Shown: positions 16,425 to 25,467 of the stretch, piece by piece
How positions within the stretch are numbered: position 1 is the stretch's first letter
Layout: every line of letters starts with the position of its first letter
Translations under genes and position numbers: made by a program
Notes under the pieces: model-generated
Databases searched by the model: none
What the model was told of the DNA's origin: nothing
What the model saw: only the letters and a program-made list of their open reading frames with translations
NCBI GenBank assembly: GCA_030765185.1
Contig: JAVCDE010000033.1
Span: 138,957-186,988 of the forward strand
From: Candidatus Aceula meridiana
Lineage (GTDB): Bacteria; Omnitrophota; Gorgyraeia; Zapsychrales; Aceulaceae
Direction of reading: 5' to 3'
DNA length: 48,032 bases

Positions 16425-18560
16425 TCACTTCGTCATAGTATCTGAAAAATAAACTGCGCTTAAAATATAAGAATTCTTTAGCCTTGGATTATCAATATAA
16501 ACACGATAGAAATCTTTATCGCTTAAGCTTCCTGTCCGATAAATAACAACAAAATAACTATTAGGACTTAGAATTAATGGCTTTCTAAAGCGGAAAAAAA
16601 CATCTTTACCTTTAGAATTCAATGTAATTTCGCTAGATTTTACGGGAATTGATACAAAATCCTTTCCATAAGGCAAAAAAGCCATCCCGTCTTCTGTTTT
16701 AGAATAAACATACGCAAGAAGGCTATCCGTCGGGTTCCCTACTTTATAAATTTTCCTTGTTATCCCTTCGAACACAACATCTTTTGAAGAAGCAAAAGGA
16801 TGTCCGATATAACCATAAATTGATTCCTTCCTTCCAATGTTTCGAATTCCAGAGAAAATAAGATTAAAAAAATCTGGATCGACAAAGTCTCTGCGAATAT
16901 CTTTCTTTAATTTCTCGCCATCCAATATCCAAGCGAAACCTTTCTCAAGGTCACTTTTTGAAACAGACCCTAGAACTAAATGCATATAAGACAACATTTC
17001 CTCTTCCTGAGACCATAATTTACTTGAAGCGATTGTCTTAAAGGATGCAATGGCATACTTCTCCAACCTCTTTTTTCTTATTACAGAATTAAAATACGGG
17101 TCTAGGTCAAAATCAGTCTGTGTTGTATTGCAATTATACATAGATGTTGTCGTTATCGGGGGGATTAAGATATATCCGTCTTGCGCTTGAGAAATATTTG
17201 AAATAAGCTTCATATCATCTATCACCCCTTGCCCTAGGCGAGAAGTAAAAAAAGGATTATTCGGAGAATTTCCGTAAGTGTAAAATTTCTTCAATCCCAA
17301 AGACCGAATTTTGTTCGAAACAAAAGTTTTTGCCATTCTGCAGGGAAAAACATCTGAAGCAAACAAATAAATATTTATGCCGATATGACAGATCAACAGA
17401 AAGACAACAACTCCTCCTAAACTTTTTATATTTCTTGCCCGTTTTCTGACCATATGCAGGCCAAATCCTATAAGCATAATAAAGCCTATTAAAGATGAAA
17501 AATAATTGGCTCCATACTGAGAAACACCTCTTATTTCAGCTAAAATTGGCGATGAAAAACAAACTAAAAGAATCCCTAAAGTACCTATTCGTTTTCGAAT
17601 CGTTGAATACAAAACCGCTTCCCAGACAACATAACAAGCCATTGTTATACATACAGGAAAAAGGACCGGCATAATTAACAAAAAATATCGAACAATCCAA
17701 ACTAACCCCCCCCTAGAAATAGCAATTCCTCCTGGGACCCACTTCTGAAAAATCGGCTGATTATAATAAAAATGGTTTTGGCTAGCATTTAAATAAACAT
17801 AATGAAAATATGCTTTTATATTACTTAGTACATTTGGATAATTAAAATAAATAAAAAGAGCAAAAAAACCTAAAAGAATAAAACAAATTTTCTTTAAAGA
17901 ATCAACTGACCTTATTTTAAAATTTCTCGCATCCCAGCCTAAAATATTCTGATTATAAAGAAAACCTGCAGCATAATAGGGAAAATATAAAGGGGAGATT
18001 GGCGAAGAAAATAACGAAAGAGATGCAAACATTCCAGAAATAAAATACAAAACCCCTGACATAGAATTTTGTTTTGCTTTTTGTAGTAAATAAAAAGACA
18101 GGAGAAAGCAAAGCAACCCGAAAGGCTGATGTTTTGGAAAAAGAACATACACATACGGCCAGATGGAAAAAATGAAGGCTATGTAGCAAATTAGTCCGAT
18201 AGTTTTCCCAAAATAGCCTCTGATAATCAGGAACAAAAGTATAGCCGACAGACAAAAAGCAATAATCATCAAAATAACCAGCGGACGCAAGGAACTATAG
18301 TCTCCAAAAATTTCTTGAAAAAAAGATAAAACTATAATTAACGCCTCTTTCCCATGAAGCCAAACCATGTGCGGATTATCAAAGCCCTGATGCATCTCAG
18401 AAGGAAAAGAAAAATCTGATACTTTAGCTGCAGCCGAAAGATAATAGCCCTCAGCATCAGAAGGGAAGAAAGGGATATCCCAACTTGCGGTTGCAAGGCC
18501 AATGCCAATGATTAAAGAAAGGACAACAACAAAAAAATTAATATTTATTCTTTGTCTCAT
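16425..18560 (-). CDS. Multi-pass membrane protein, possible GT-C type glycosyltransferase
   Basis: This 711-residue protein has about 10 membrane helices in residues 8-400, followed by a soluble region of ~300 residues rich in aromatic and charged positions. The first outside loop holds PFFPSDAEGYYLSAA, which resembles the acidic first-loop motif of GT-C enzymes using polyprenyl-phosphate sugars. I cannot name a family with confidence. The next gene on the same strand is the YfhO-like protein, 44 bases further on. The pair may build or decorate an envelope glycan. No ligase (O-antigen) motif was noticed. Confidence 0.65.
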   Translation of the reverse strand: MRQRININFFVVVLSLIIGIGLATASWDIPFFPSDAEGYYLSAAAKVSDFSFPSEMHQGFDNPHMVWLHGKEALIIVLSFFQEIFGDYSSLRPLVILMIIAFCLSAILLFLIIRGYFGKTIGLICYIAFIFSIWPYVYVLFPKHQPFGLLCFLLSFYLLQKAKQNSMSGVLYFISGMFASLSLFSSPISPLYFPYYAAGFLYNQNILGWDARNFKIRSVDSLKKICFILLGFFALFIYFNYPNVLSNIKAYFHYVYLNASQNHFYYNQPIFQKWVPGGIAISRGGLVWIVRYFLLIMPVLFPVCITMACYVVWEAVLYSTIRKRIGTLGILLVCFSSPILAEIRGVSQYGANYFSSLIGFIMLIGFGLHMVRKRARNIKSLGGVVVFLLICHIGINIYLFASDVFPCRMAKTFVSNKIRSLGLKKFYTYGNSPNNPFFTSRLGQGVIDDMKLISNISQAQDGYILIPPITTTSMYNCNTTQTDFDLDPYFNSVIRKKRLEKYAIASFKTIASSKLWSQEEEMLSYMHLVLGSVSKSDLEKGFAWILDGEKLKKDIRRDFVDPDFFNLIFSGIRNIGRKESIYGYIGHPFASSKDVVFEGITRKIYKVGNPTDSLLAYVYSKTEDGMAFLPYGKDFVSIPVKSSEITLNSKGKDVFFRFRKPLILSPNSYFVVIYRTGSLSDKDFYRVYIDNPRLKNSYILSAVYFSDTMTK

Positions 18561-18591
18561 GGGTACAAAAAATCCTTAAAATATCTTGATC

Positions 18592-19257
18592 CTAAGAATT
18601 AAAATTAAGAATTAAAACAAATTCTCCGCGGGGTTTTTTGTCTTCAAAACCGGCTATCAGTTCGCTGGCTTTGGCTTTTTGAACTTCTTCAAATTTTTTA
18701 GTTATTTCCCTTACACAGACAACAACAGGGTCGCCTAAAACATCGCAAACATCCTGCAAAACTTTTGCAATACGATGAGGAGATGCATAAAAAATAACAG
18801 TTCTTTTTTCACCTTTAAGTTCGCCAAGTTTTCTTTGGCGGGCAGCAGATTTAACAGGTAGAAATCCTTCAAAGATAAAACTATGCGAAGGCAAGCCTGA
18901 CAAGGAAAGCGCGGCAATGGCCGCCGTTGGCCCAGGCGAAACAGTAACCGGAATATTGTTTTCTTTCGCCAATTTAATTAAAAGATATCCCGGATCACTA
19001 ATACCCGGGGTACCGGCATCGCTTATCAAGGCGACATCTTTACCCTCTTGCAAAAGTTTTAAAAGATATTTCGATTTAGAAAATTTGTTATGCTCGTAAT
19101 AACTTGTAAGAGGCGTTTCAATATTGTACTGCTTGGTTAAGATTTTGCTGTGACGGGTATCTTCGGCAGCAATAATATCAACGCTTTGAAGAATTTCAAT
19201 GGCGCGCAGGGTGATGTCTTTTAAATTTCCGATAGGAGTTGAGACAATATAAAGCAT
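18592..19257 (-). CDS. rsmI: 16S rRNA (cytidine-1402-2'-O)-methyltransferase
   Basis: RsmI methylates C1402 in the decoding centre of 16S rRNA using S-adenosylmethionine. Motifs in order are MLYIVSTPIGNLKDITLRA, IAAEDTRHSKILTKQY, LISDAGTPGISDPGYLL, PGPTAAIAALSLSGLPS and ERGEF-like KPRGEFVLIL at the C-terminus. It has 221 residues, whereas E. coli RsmI has about 286. The C-terminal extension is missing, a short form seen in other phyla. It overlaps the end of glmS by one base (stop/start TAATG type), indicating one transcript. Confidence 0.95.
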   Translation of the reverse strand: MLYIVSTPIGNLKDITLRAIEILQSVDIIAAEDTRHSKILTKQYNIETPLTSYYEHNKFSKSKYLLKLLQEGKDVALISDAGTPGISDPGYLLIKLAKENNIPVTVSPGPTAAIAALSLSGLPSHSFIFEGFLPVKSAARQRKLGELKGEKRTVIFYASPHRIAKVLQDVCDVLGDPVVVCVREITKKFEEVQKAKASELIAGFEDKKPRGEFVLILNFNS

Positions 19258-21089
19258 TATTCAACCGTAACAGATTTGGCTAAATTACGCGGCTGATCGA
19301 CGTCATTTCCGCGCTCAACTGCAATATAGTAAGCAATCAATTGCAGAGGAAGCGCAACAACCAGAGGGGTTAACAATTTATTTGTCGAGGGGATGTAAAT
19401 AATATTATTAGCATGCTGTTTAATAGCTGTGTCACCCTCGGTTGCGATAGCAATAATTTTTCCTTTGCGAGCACGAATTTCTTGCATATTAGAAATCATC
19501 TTTTCATATGTGTCAGCCTCTGGGGTAACACAAACAACAGCGCGGTATTCATCAATAAGGGCAATGGGCCCGTGCTTCATTTCACCAGCAGCATAACCTT
19601 CAGCAGGAATATAAGAAATTTCTTTTAGCTTTAAAGCGCCTTCTAACGCCGATGGGAAGTTTATATTACGGCCTAAAAATAAAAAACAACCAAAATGTGA
19701 ATTCGCACGTGCAATCTTTCGAATTTTTGCTTTACTCTTTAAAATCATCATCAAAAACGATGGGACTCTTTTTAAATCTTTTATCAAAGATTCGCTTCTT
19801 CCTTTTGAAATCTTTTTCTTTAAAACACCTAATTTCAATCCCAAAAGATACATCATACAAAGCTGAGCTGTATAAGCTTTTGTCGAAGCCACACCAATTT
19901 CTGGGCCAGCATGAGTATAAAGAACACCGTGAGACTCACGCGCTAAAGAAGACCCTACAACATTACAAATTGAAATAACTTTACAGCCTTTAAGTTTCGC
20001 TTCGCGAACAGCTGCCAGGGTATCCGCTGTCTCTCCGGACTGGCTAACCGCGACAATCAAAGTCTTTTTATTAATAATCGGCGTGCGGTAACGAAATTCG
20101 CTCGAAACATCAATAGAAACAGGTACGCCGGCCAGCTGCTCAATAACATATTTTCCGACAAGACCCGCATGATAGGCAGTTCCACAAGCTACAACAAAAA
20201 CATGATTAATGCCTTTTAGCTGCTTATCAGTAAGCGACAGACCCTCAAGATGAACTTTCTTATTTTTAATCCGAGACGAAAGCATGCCGGAAAGGACCTT
20301 AGGCTGCTCATGAATTTCCTTAAGCATAAAATGCGAAAAGCCTTCTTTTTGCACAGCATCTAGCTTAAATGCAACTGTATGGACTTTTGGCTTAATTTGT
20401 TTACCTTTAAAATCAAAAATCTTAAGACTGCTTTTTTGAAGCTCAGCAACCTCCCCATCTCTAAGATAAACGATTTTTCGCGTGCGGTCTAAAATTGCAG
20501 GAACATCTGAAGCAATAAAATTTTCATTGCAGCCGACGCCGATAATTAAAGGAGATCCTAGACGAGCGGCAATTAATTTATCAGGATGGTCGCTTGAAAT
20601 CACGCCCAAAGCAAAAGAGCCGTTGAGCTTTTGAATAGCCTTTTGGACAGCTTCTAAAAGATCACCTTTATCTAAAGAAGAAATCAGATGAGCAATAACT
20701 TCAGAGTCGGTCTCGGAAACAAAAGGATAGCCTTTGGCCTTAAGAGCTTCTTTGATTTCTTGATAATTTTCAATAATGCCGTTGTGGACAATAAGAATTT
20801 TTCCTGTCTTATCGGCATGGGGATGGGCATTGGCCTTGGTAGGTTTGCCATGAGTGGCCCAGCGTGTATGCGAAATGCCCACAAATCCTGTGGGCATCGG
20901 CTTGTCTTTTAATATATCCGTTAGGCCTTGAATTTTTCCTTGTGTTTTCTTGGAATGAATTTTTCCATCTTTTTGCGCGACAACTCCAACACCACAAGAA
21001 TCATAGCCACGATATTCTAAGCGCTTTAAAGAGCTTAAAAGAATCGGCGTGGCATCTTTTTTTCCGATATATCCGACGATTCCGCACAT
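19257..21089 (-). CDS. glmS: Glutamine-fructose-6-phosphate aminotransferase (isomerising)
   Basis: GlmS makes glucosamine-6-phosphate, the entry to peptidoglycan and lipopolysaccharide amino sugars. It has 610 residues, the full length. The N-terminal nucleophile is Cys2 (MCGIVGYIGKKDATPILL), and the glutaminase domain has EYRGYDSCGV, THGKPTKANAHPH and VHNGIIENYQEIKE. Two SIS sugar-isomerase domains follow (VACGTAYHAGLVGKYVIEQL; VSQSGETADTLAAVREA; LGRNINFPSALEGALKLKEI). The C-terminus is LAKSVTVE as in canonical GlmS. No glmS ribozyme-like leader is evident in the 50 bases upstream. Confidence 0.98.
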   Translation of the reverse strand: MCGIVGYIGKKDATPILLSSLKRLEYRGYDSCGVGVVAQKDGKIHSKKTQGKIQGLTDILKDKPMPTGFVGISHTRWATHGKPTKANAHPHADKTGKILIVHNGIIENYQEIKEALKAKGYPFVSETDSEVIAHLISSLDKGDLLEAVQKAIQKLNGSFALGVISSDHPDKLIAARLGSPLIIGVGCNENFIASDVPAILDRTRKIVYLRDGEVAELQKSSLKIFDFKGKQIKPKVHTVAFKLDAVQKEGFSHFMLKEIHEQPKVLSGMLSSRIKNKKVHLEGLSLTDKQLKGINHVFVVACGTAYHAGLVGKYVIEQLAGVPVSIDVSSEFRYRTPIINKKTLIVAVSQSGETADTLAAVREAKLKGCKVISICNVVGSSLARESHGVLYTHAGPEIGVASTKAYTAQLCMMYLLGLKLGVLKKKISKGRSESLIKDLKRVPSFLMMILKSKAKIRKIARANSHFGCFLFLGRNINFPSALEGALKLKEISYIPAEGYAAGEMKHGPIALIDEYRAVVCVTPEADTYEKMISNMQEIRARKGKIIAIATEGDTAIKQHANNIIYIPSTNKLLTPLVVALPLQLIAYYIAVERGNDVDQPRNLAKSVTVE

Positions 21090-21139
21090 ATACTACCTGC
21101 CAATCAAAATTTCATTGAGAATCAGTATAATTTCAAAAA

Positions 21140-21430
21140 TTACTTTTCTGCTGCGGCCTTCTTTGTTGTCTTTTTCTTAGCCGTCTCTTTTAAAGGCTTG
21201 ATGTTAATAATAGTAACCGTGCGTTTATAATTTCCGCGTTTTCGTGTAAAATATACTTCGCCATCACAAGAAGCTGTCAGATGCATACGCCCACCGACAT
21301 TAACGCCTGGCTTCCATTTGTTGCCTTCTCGGGTTAGAAGTGCTCCGGAGTTGACTTTCATGCCACCGGAAACTTTGACGCCCTTTGTTTCTTTATAATT
21401 AATATGCGATAAACCACCGACTTTACTCAT
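21140..21430 (-). CDS. rpmA: Divergent bL27-like ribosomal protein, encoded alone
   Basis: This 96-residue basic protein contains SGGMKVNSGALLTREGNKW, PGVNVG and CDGEVYFTRKRGNYKRTV. They align by eye with bL27 (FGGQxVxAGxIIVRQRGTxxxPGxNVG...DGxVxFxxxxxxRxxVxV). The N-terminus is unusual: instead of the lysine/glycine-rich AHKKGxGSSRNGRDS stretch that reaches the peptidyl-transferase centre, it reads SKVGGLSHINYKETKGVKVS. No bL21 (rplU) gene is next to it, although rplU-rpmA is the usual pair. The C-terminus is an extra lysine/alanine tail. It may be the normal bL27 of this lineage or a second paralogue. Confidence 0.75.
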   Translation of the reverse strand: MSKVGGLSHINYKETKGVKVSGGMKVNSGALLTREGNKWKPGVNVGGRMHLTASCDGEVYFTRKRGNYKRTVTIINIKPLKETAKKKTTKKAAAEK

Positions 21431-21448
21431 TAGATAAACCCTCCTAAA

Positions 21449-22219
21449 TTATTTTGCATTTAAAATGGTATCAATTTCTTTCTTAATTTCCTCGACGGTG
21501 CGTGCACGCGTCTTTTTACCATTGATAAAGAATGTGGGTGTTCCTCTGACGCTCACAGAACTTCCAAGTTCCATATCTTTTTGAATTATTGACTCGAATT
21601 CAGCATCTTTGTTGGCCAAATCTCTAGAAAATAAATCCATGTTGAGATTTAATTGCTTGGCAAGTTCTTTAAATCTTTCTTCGCTTAATTGCTTCCCGTT
21701 TTGCATTAAAAGCCCAAACATTTCCCAATACTTACCTTGCTCTTTGGCTGCCAAGAGAGCCTTCGCCGCAGGCTTAGCTTGCTTATGAAAACTTAACGGA
21801 AAATTCTTAAAAACATATTTAACACCCTTAGGATAAGCTTTGATGGCTTCCTGAAATATTGGATGAAACCGTCCAGAAAACGGGCATTGAATGTCAGAAA
21901 ACTCAACAATTGTGACCTTCGCATCAGGATCCCCTTTTACAGAAGCACCGCTTAAATCTATAGTGTAAACCTTATTAAGGTCTTCCTGAGGTGGTTGCGG
22001 ACGTTTTGCTTCTTGGCGTGGCGCCGGAGCACTCTTTATATTTCTTAATGCGCGCAAAATTTTATCTTGTTTATTCTCTATCGCTTGCAGCTTGTGCACA
22101 ACACGCGATTGCAACAGATAATTCGTCTTATACTCCCTTATTCTTAATGTAATCAGAATGAGTAGCAATAGAAAAAACCCTATCCAAACAATCGCTCTTT
22201 TTATCCGCTCAACCTTCAT
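21449..22219 (-). CDS. Membrane-anchored DsbA/thioredoxin-like protein with a single active-site cysteine
   Basis: This 256-residue protein has one N-terminal membrane helix (residues 10-27) and a short coiled linker, then a DsbA-type thioredoxin fold (Thioredoxin_4) from about residue 100. The active-site helix reads SDIQCPFSGRFHP, where Cys112 is present but the second cysteine of CxxC is Ser115. The cis-proline loop SVRGTPTFFINGKK is intact. Normal DsbA oxidases need both cysteines. A CxxS site can form mixed disulphides and favours isomerase-like or adaptor roles. GAGGGGGG-type purine-rich sequence gives a strong ribosome-binding site, and a promoter lies 65-95 bases upstream. Confidence 0.88.
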   Translation of the reverse strand: MKVERIKRAIVWIGFFLLLLILITLRIREYKTNYLLQSRVVHKLQAIENKQDKILRALRNIKSAPAPRQEAKRPQPPQEDLNKVYTIDLSGASVKGDPDAKVTIVEFSDIQCPFSGRFHPIFQEAIKAYPKGVKYVFKNFPLSFHKQAKPAAKALLAAKEQGKYWEMFGLLMQNGKQLSEERFKELAKQLNLNMDLFSRDLANKDAEFESIIQKDMELGSSVSVRGTPTFFINGKKTRARTVEEIKKEIDTILNAK

Positions 22220-22284
22220 TTTTCCCCCCTCTAAATTACTTATTATTAATAGAAATATTTAAAATAATACTCCAAGAATGAAAG

Positions 22285-22313
22285 ATTGTACCGTATAAAC
22301 TTTAATTTGGCAA
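22285..22313 (-). promoter_or_regulatory. Probable promoter for the DsbA-like gene
   Basis: TTGCCA (22313-22308) and TACAAT (22290-22285) are separated by 17 bases on the minus strand. They lie in the 136-base gap between the carboxypeptidase stop and the DsbA-like start. The predicted start is near 22278. The L27, glmS and rsmI genes further on may be read from here. Confidence 0.6.
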
Positions 22314-22355
22314 TGATTTTAAATGGCTCCCTTCAGCTTAATCAGCCGAGATGTC

Positions 22356-23207
22356 CTAAAGAGAAATACCACCATATTTTGAAATAATACGCTTAATGTC
22401 TTTCCAACGCTGGCCGCTTTTGCACTTAAAAATAGCGATAATAAGTTCATCTCCTCCTTTTTTAATGTGCCCAAGGAAACAAGCACCAGCTTTCCGGGTA
22501 TAGCCAGTCTTGCCGTAAGGCTTTCTCCTCCAATTAAAAAACAACATTTTGTTATGACTTTTGAGCTTAATTTTACGTCCTTCTTCTGAATAAATCGTCT
22601 TGTACTTAAGCTTGATTGCCGCGGTAAAAAACGGATGCTTTATCGCTTGGCGAAAAATTAAATACATGTCATAGGCTGTCGAATACTGTGTTCCACCGGC
22701 ACTCGGAAGTCCGTGGGGGTTAGCAAACCGGGTATGCTTGCATCCAAGCTGTCTTGCCCTTTTGTTCATCATTTTTACAAATTTCTTCTCCGTACCAGCA
22801 ACAGCCTCAGCCAGGACAACAGCAGCATCATTAGCTGAATTGAGCAAAATCGCGTAAAGAAGATCACGAATCTTATATCTTTCACCAGGCTTAACATAAA
22901 TCTTGCTCGGCTGAGGATAAGTTGCGTTTTTGCTAACGCCTGTAGATTTATTAAACGAAAGCTTTTCTAAAACTAAAAGAGCTGTCATGACTTTTACCGT
23001 CGAGGCTGGAAGAATCTTAGCGTGAACATTTTTCCCGTAAAGACGCTTCACCTTAGTACTATTAGAAAAAATAGCAGCTCGAGCGGAAACCGTATGATTT
23101 TTTTTCTTAGCGGCAAGGCCATCAGAAGAAAATGTGCCTAAAATAAAAAAGCACAAAAAAAGAAGCTGATAAATTTTTATGACTTTTGAGTTTCTTATTA
23201 AATTCAC
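22356..23207 (-). CDS. D-alanyl-D-alanine carboxypeptidase, PBP5-like (peptidase S11)
   Basis: This is a penicillin-binding serine peptidase that trims the terminal D-Ala from peptidoglycan stem peptides outside the membrane. It has 283 residues. A signal peptide (LLFLCFFILGTFSSDGLAA) precedes the catalytic domain. All three motifs are present: SxxK as STVK at 69-72, SxN as SAN at 124-126 and KTG in GKTGYTRKAG near residue 232. It is shorter than E. coli PBP5 because it lacks the C-terminal beta domain and amphipathic membrane anchor. It lies nine bases after the ATP-grasp gene and shares its transcript. Confidence 0.93.
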   Translation of the reverse strand: MNLIRNSKVIKIYQLLFLCFFILGTFSSDGLAAKKKNHTVSARAAIFSNSTKVKRLYGKNVHAKILPASTVKVMTALLVLEKLSFNKSTGVSKNATYPQPSKIYVKPGERYKIRDLLYAILLNSANDAAVVLAEAVAGTEKKFVKMMNKRARQLGCKHTRFANPHGLPSAGGTQYSTAYDMYLIFRQAIKHPFFTAAIKLKYKTIYSEEGRKIKLKSHNKMLFFNWRRKPYGKTGYTRKAGACFLGHIKKGGDELIIAIFKCKSGQRWKDIKRIISKYGGISL

Positions 23208-23216
23208 GATTAAGAA

Positions 23217-24245
23217 TTATTTTGTTTTTCTTTTAAAAGCTAAAGAAATAATTTTTCGAATTAAAGCAGAATACGAAATCCCTGCTTTTTCAGCAGATTG
23301 TGCCACCTCATCATGGTGGGCAATACACGGATTGGCGTTCGGTTCAATAATATAAACACGCCCAGTCTCTGTCAAGCGAATATCAAACCGTGCATAGCTC
23401 TGGATATTCAAAGCCCGATAAGCGCGCTTGCAGACTTCTTTGATTTTTTCTTCAAGGCCGCTAGTTAGTTTCCCGATAAATACGCTTTTAATTTTCCACT
23501 TTTCACGATATTTATCATCCCATTTCGCCTTATAAGTTGCAATGCGCGGTTCGTCCTCGGGGAAAGAACCAAACTTCATTTCGCGAAGCGGAAAAACTTC
23601 AATTCGCTTTGTCCCAAAAACACTCATATACATTTCTCGTCCGTCGATATATTCTTCGGCAATTGCATCACAGCTCATGCTATTATGAATAAAATTAACA
23701 CGCTCAACAAAAGACTCCTCGCTATCAGCAATTGATGCTAAAGAAATTCCGCGTGAGGCTTCCTCGCTCAAAGGCTTAACAATAACCGGTAATTTTAAAT
23801 ATCTAGGAAGCCAGACTTTGTAATTCCGATAAAATGTGTGGAACCGTGGAACATGAATGCGGTGAAAACGCAAAATTTTCTTAGCCAAGGCTTTATCATT
23901 ACAAATAAAAAGGCTCGCCGCCGAAGCTCCAGTATAAGGAATTTCGAGCATTTCTAAAACACTGGCGACATTTTTATCCAAATGAGACTTTTGATTAAAA
24001 ACTTCAGCTAAATTAAAAATGACATCCGGAGGAAATTCTTTAACCTCTTCTAAAAGAATATTAATGTCGTTAAAAAGTCCCAAAAATCTAACCTCATAAC
24101 CATTATCTAGAAGAGCCCTGTAAACATCGGCTTCCGTATACCAATTTTCCTTATCTTGAAACTCTTCCTTATAATCATATCCCCGCGGCTTGGTGTACGG
24201 GCTATCAAAAAGAAGGAGGACTTTTAATTTTTTAAAGATGTTCAT
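23217..24245 (-). CDS. ATP-grasp ligase of the D-alanine-D-alanine ligase type
   Basis: This 342-residue ATP-grasp enzyme contains EVFNQKSHLDKNVASVLEML, IPYTGASAASLFICNDKALAKK (Ddl-like binding loop), VIVKPLSEEASRGISLAS and RFDIRLTETGRVYIIEPNANP (metal- and ATP-binding end with Asp, Glu and Asn). This is the Ddl branch of the fold. The N-terminal domain (LLLFDSPYTKPRGYDYKEEF) lacks the usual Ddl G-G-x-S-x-E-H start, so the true substrate may be another amino acid or peptide. It overlaps the zinc peptidase gene by 14 bases and precedes the carboxypeptidase, suggesting a role in cell-wall or peptide modification. Confidence 0.82.
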   Translation of the reverse strand: MNIFKKLKVLLLFDSPYTKPRGYDYKEEFQDKENWYTEADVYRALLDNGYEVRFLGLFNDINILLEEVKEFPPDVIFNLAEVFNQKSHLDKNVASVLEMLEIPYTGASAASLFICNDKALAKKILRFHRIHVPRFHTFYRNYKVWLPRYLKLPVIVKPLSEEASRGISLASIADSEESFVERVNFIHNSMSCDAIAEEYIDGREMYMSVFGTKRIEVFPLREMKFGSFPEDEPRIATYKAKWDDKYREKWKIKSVFIGKLTSGLEEKIKEVCKRAYRALNIQSYARFDIRLTETGRVYIIEPNANPCIAHHDEVAQSAEKAGISYSALIRKIISLAFKRKTK

Positions 24246-25299
24246 GCTTAGAATATGGATATCGTTTGCGATTATTTCCTCGAAACCATCCGGTGTACAA
24301 ATAATTCATGACAAGTGCGGTAAGGTATGTTGCTACTTTTAAAATCGCCGTACTCTCGGAATCTTTGATAACAAGCTTCAGCCCCCGGCACCTAAGACAA
24401 ACATCTTTAAACAAATTATTAATAATATATTTACGCTCACCGGTCCACATCGAGACATTGTTCAAAATTTCCTTTCGATATTTCCGAATGCAACTAACGG
24501 CTAAAGGCGATTTTTTATTCTCTTCGTTTCTTTCGACAAAAATACGCTTGAGGTTAATATCATGAAAATGCGGTAAATCTTCAGCAGAAAGCATTTGACG
24601 CTTTCGATAATGACTTTGAAGAGTTCGTTTTAACGAACGGACATGCCAATAGGGCTTGCCCTTTCTTATCAAGGGATCCTTGCCTTGCAGTGAAATCATC
24701 AGCCCGTCGACATACTTGAGCTTTTTAATGGCTTTCCAGTTCATATAGTGCGCTTGCCAATCAAGCTCCGGTGTCAGCCAAACAGAAAAAGTTTCGGAAA
24801 AATCCTCATCCGGATGATACTGGGCATAGAATCCGTCAAGATGCCTAACAAAATTCCGGCTGTAAGGTTTATACTTATAAGTATCGTCGTAATCTTTGCT
24901 GGATTGGCCAAAAACTTTTTGCCATCGTCTCTTCTTGTTTAGCCTGTAGGCGTAGGTAATCGCATGCCCTGCTTCATGACGCAAAAGTTGCATGCAGGTT
25001 TTTTTTGTTCCCCCTTCAACTTCTAGCATCATTTTTTGCTCAAGCTTCATCAAAGCCGGATGCGCCAAATAAAAAGGAATACCAATAATCGGTTCGTCTT
25101 CTGGGGTGAGCCACTCCTCAGCTAAATAAACAGCCGGACGAAATTTAAGGCCTTTGTTTTTCAACTCTGCATAAAGCTCCTGAACGCACTCTTCTATCCA
25201 TGTCCCCTGAATTTTTAAAGGCAAGTCACACATACGCAAAGATAAAAATTTATCTTCAGGCATTTTGTCTAAATCGGCTTTTGATTTTTGTCGTCTCAT
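24232..25299 (-). CDS. Putative zinc-binding metallopeptidase (HEAGH type)
   Basis: This 355-residue protein has no signal peptide or membrane helix. The zinc motif is LRHEAGHAITYAY (His108, Glu109, His112), and a likely third ligand is Glu169 in DEDFSETFSVWL. The arrangement HExxH plus a downstream Glu in an ET(F/W) segment is that of the 'putative zinc-binding metallopeptidase' group, which often sits beside an ATP-grasp gene. The substrate is unknown. Because the gene overlaps the ATP-grasp ligase, one enzyme may make and the other cut the same bond. The ATG has AAAGG six bases upstream. A TATAAT-like -10 lies near 25322 without a good -35. Confidence 0.8.
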   Translation of the reverse strand: MRRQKSKADLDKMPEDKFLSLRMCDLPLKIQGTWIEECVQELYAELKNKGLKFRPAVYLAEEWLTPEDEPIIGIPFYLAHPALMKLEQKMMLEVEGGTKKTCMQLLRHEAGHAITYAYRLNKKRRWQKVFGQSSKDYDDTYKYKPYSRNFVRHLDGFYAQYHPDEDFSETFSVWLTPELDWQAHYMNWKAIKKLKYVDGLMISLQGKDPLIRKGKPYWHVRSLKRTLQSHYRKRQMLSAEDLPHFHDINLKRIFVERNEENKKSPLAVSCIRKYRKEILNNVSMWTGERKYIINNLFKDVCLRCRGLKLVIKDSESTAILKVATYLTALVMNYLYTGWFRGNNRKRYPYSKHEHL

Positions 25300-25467
25300 C
25301 TAAAACCTTTCTTCTGGTCAATTATAACACAGCAAAAAAAAGGAAGAAACTGCCTTTCTCATTAATTGAGGGGCCAAAAAAATACGTCATCCCCCATTCT
25401 AAGCGAACAAAAACGAGGCTTCGAATTCTCTACTTTCCTAAGGACAAAATCATCCTTTTCTGATATT

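Noticed and set aside
21090-21139. glmS ribozyme
   Set aside because: The leader upstream of glmS is only 50 bases and shows no ribozyme core; the gene follows L27 as a normal operon member.
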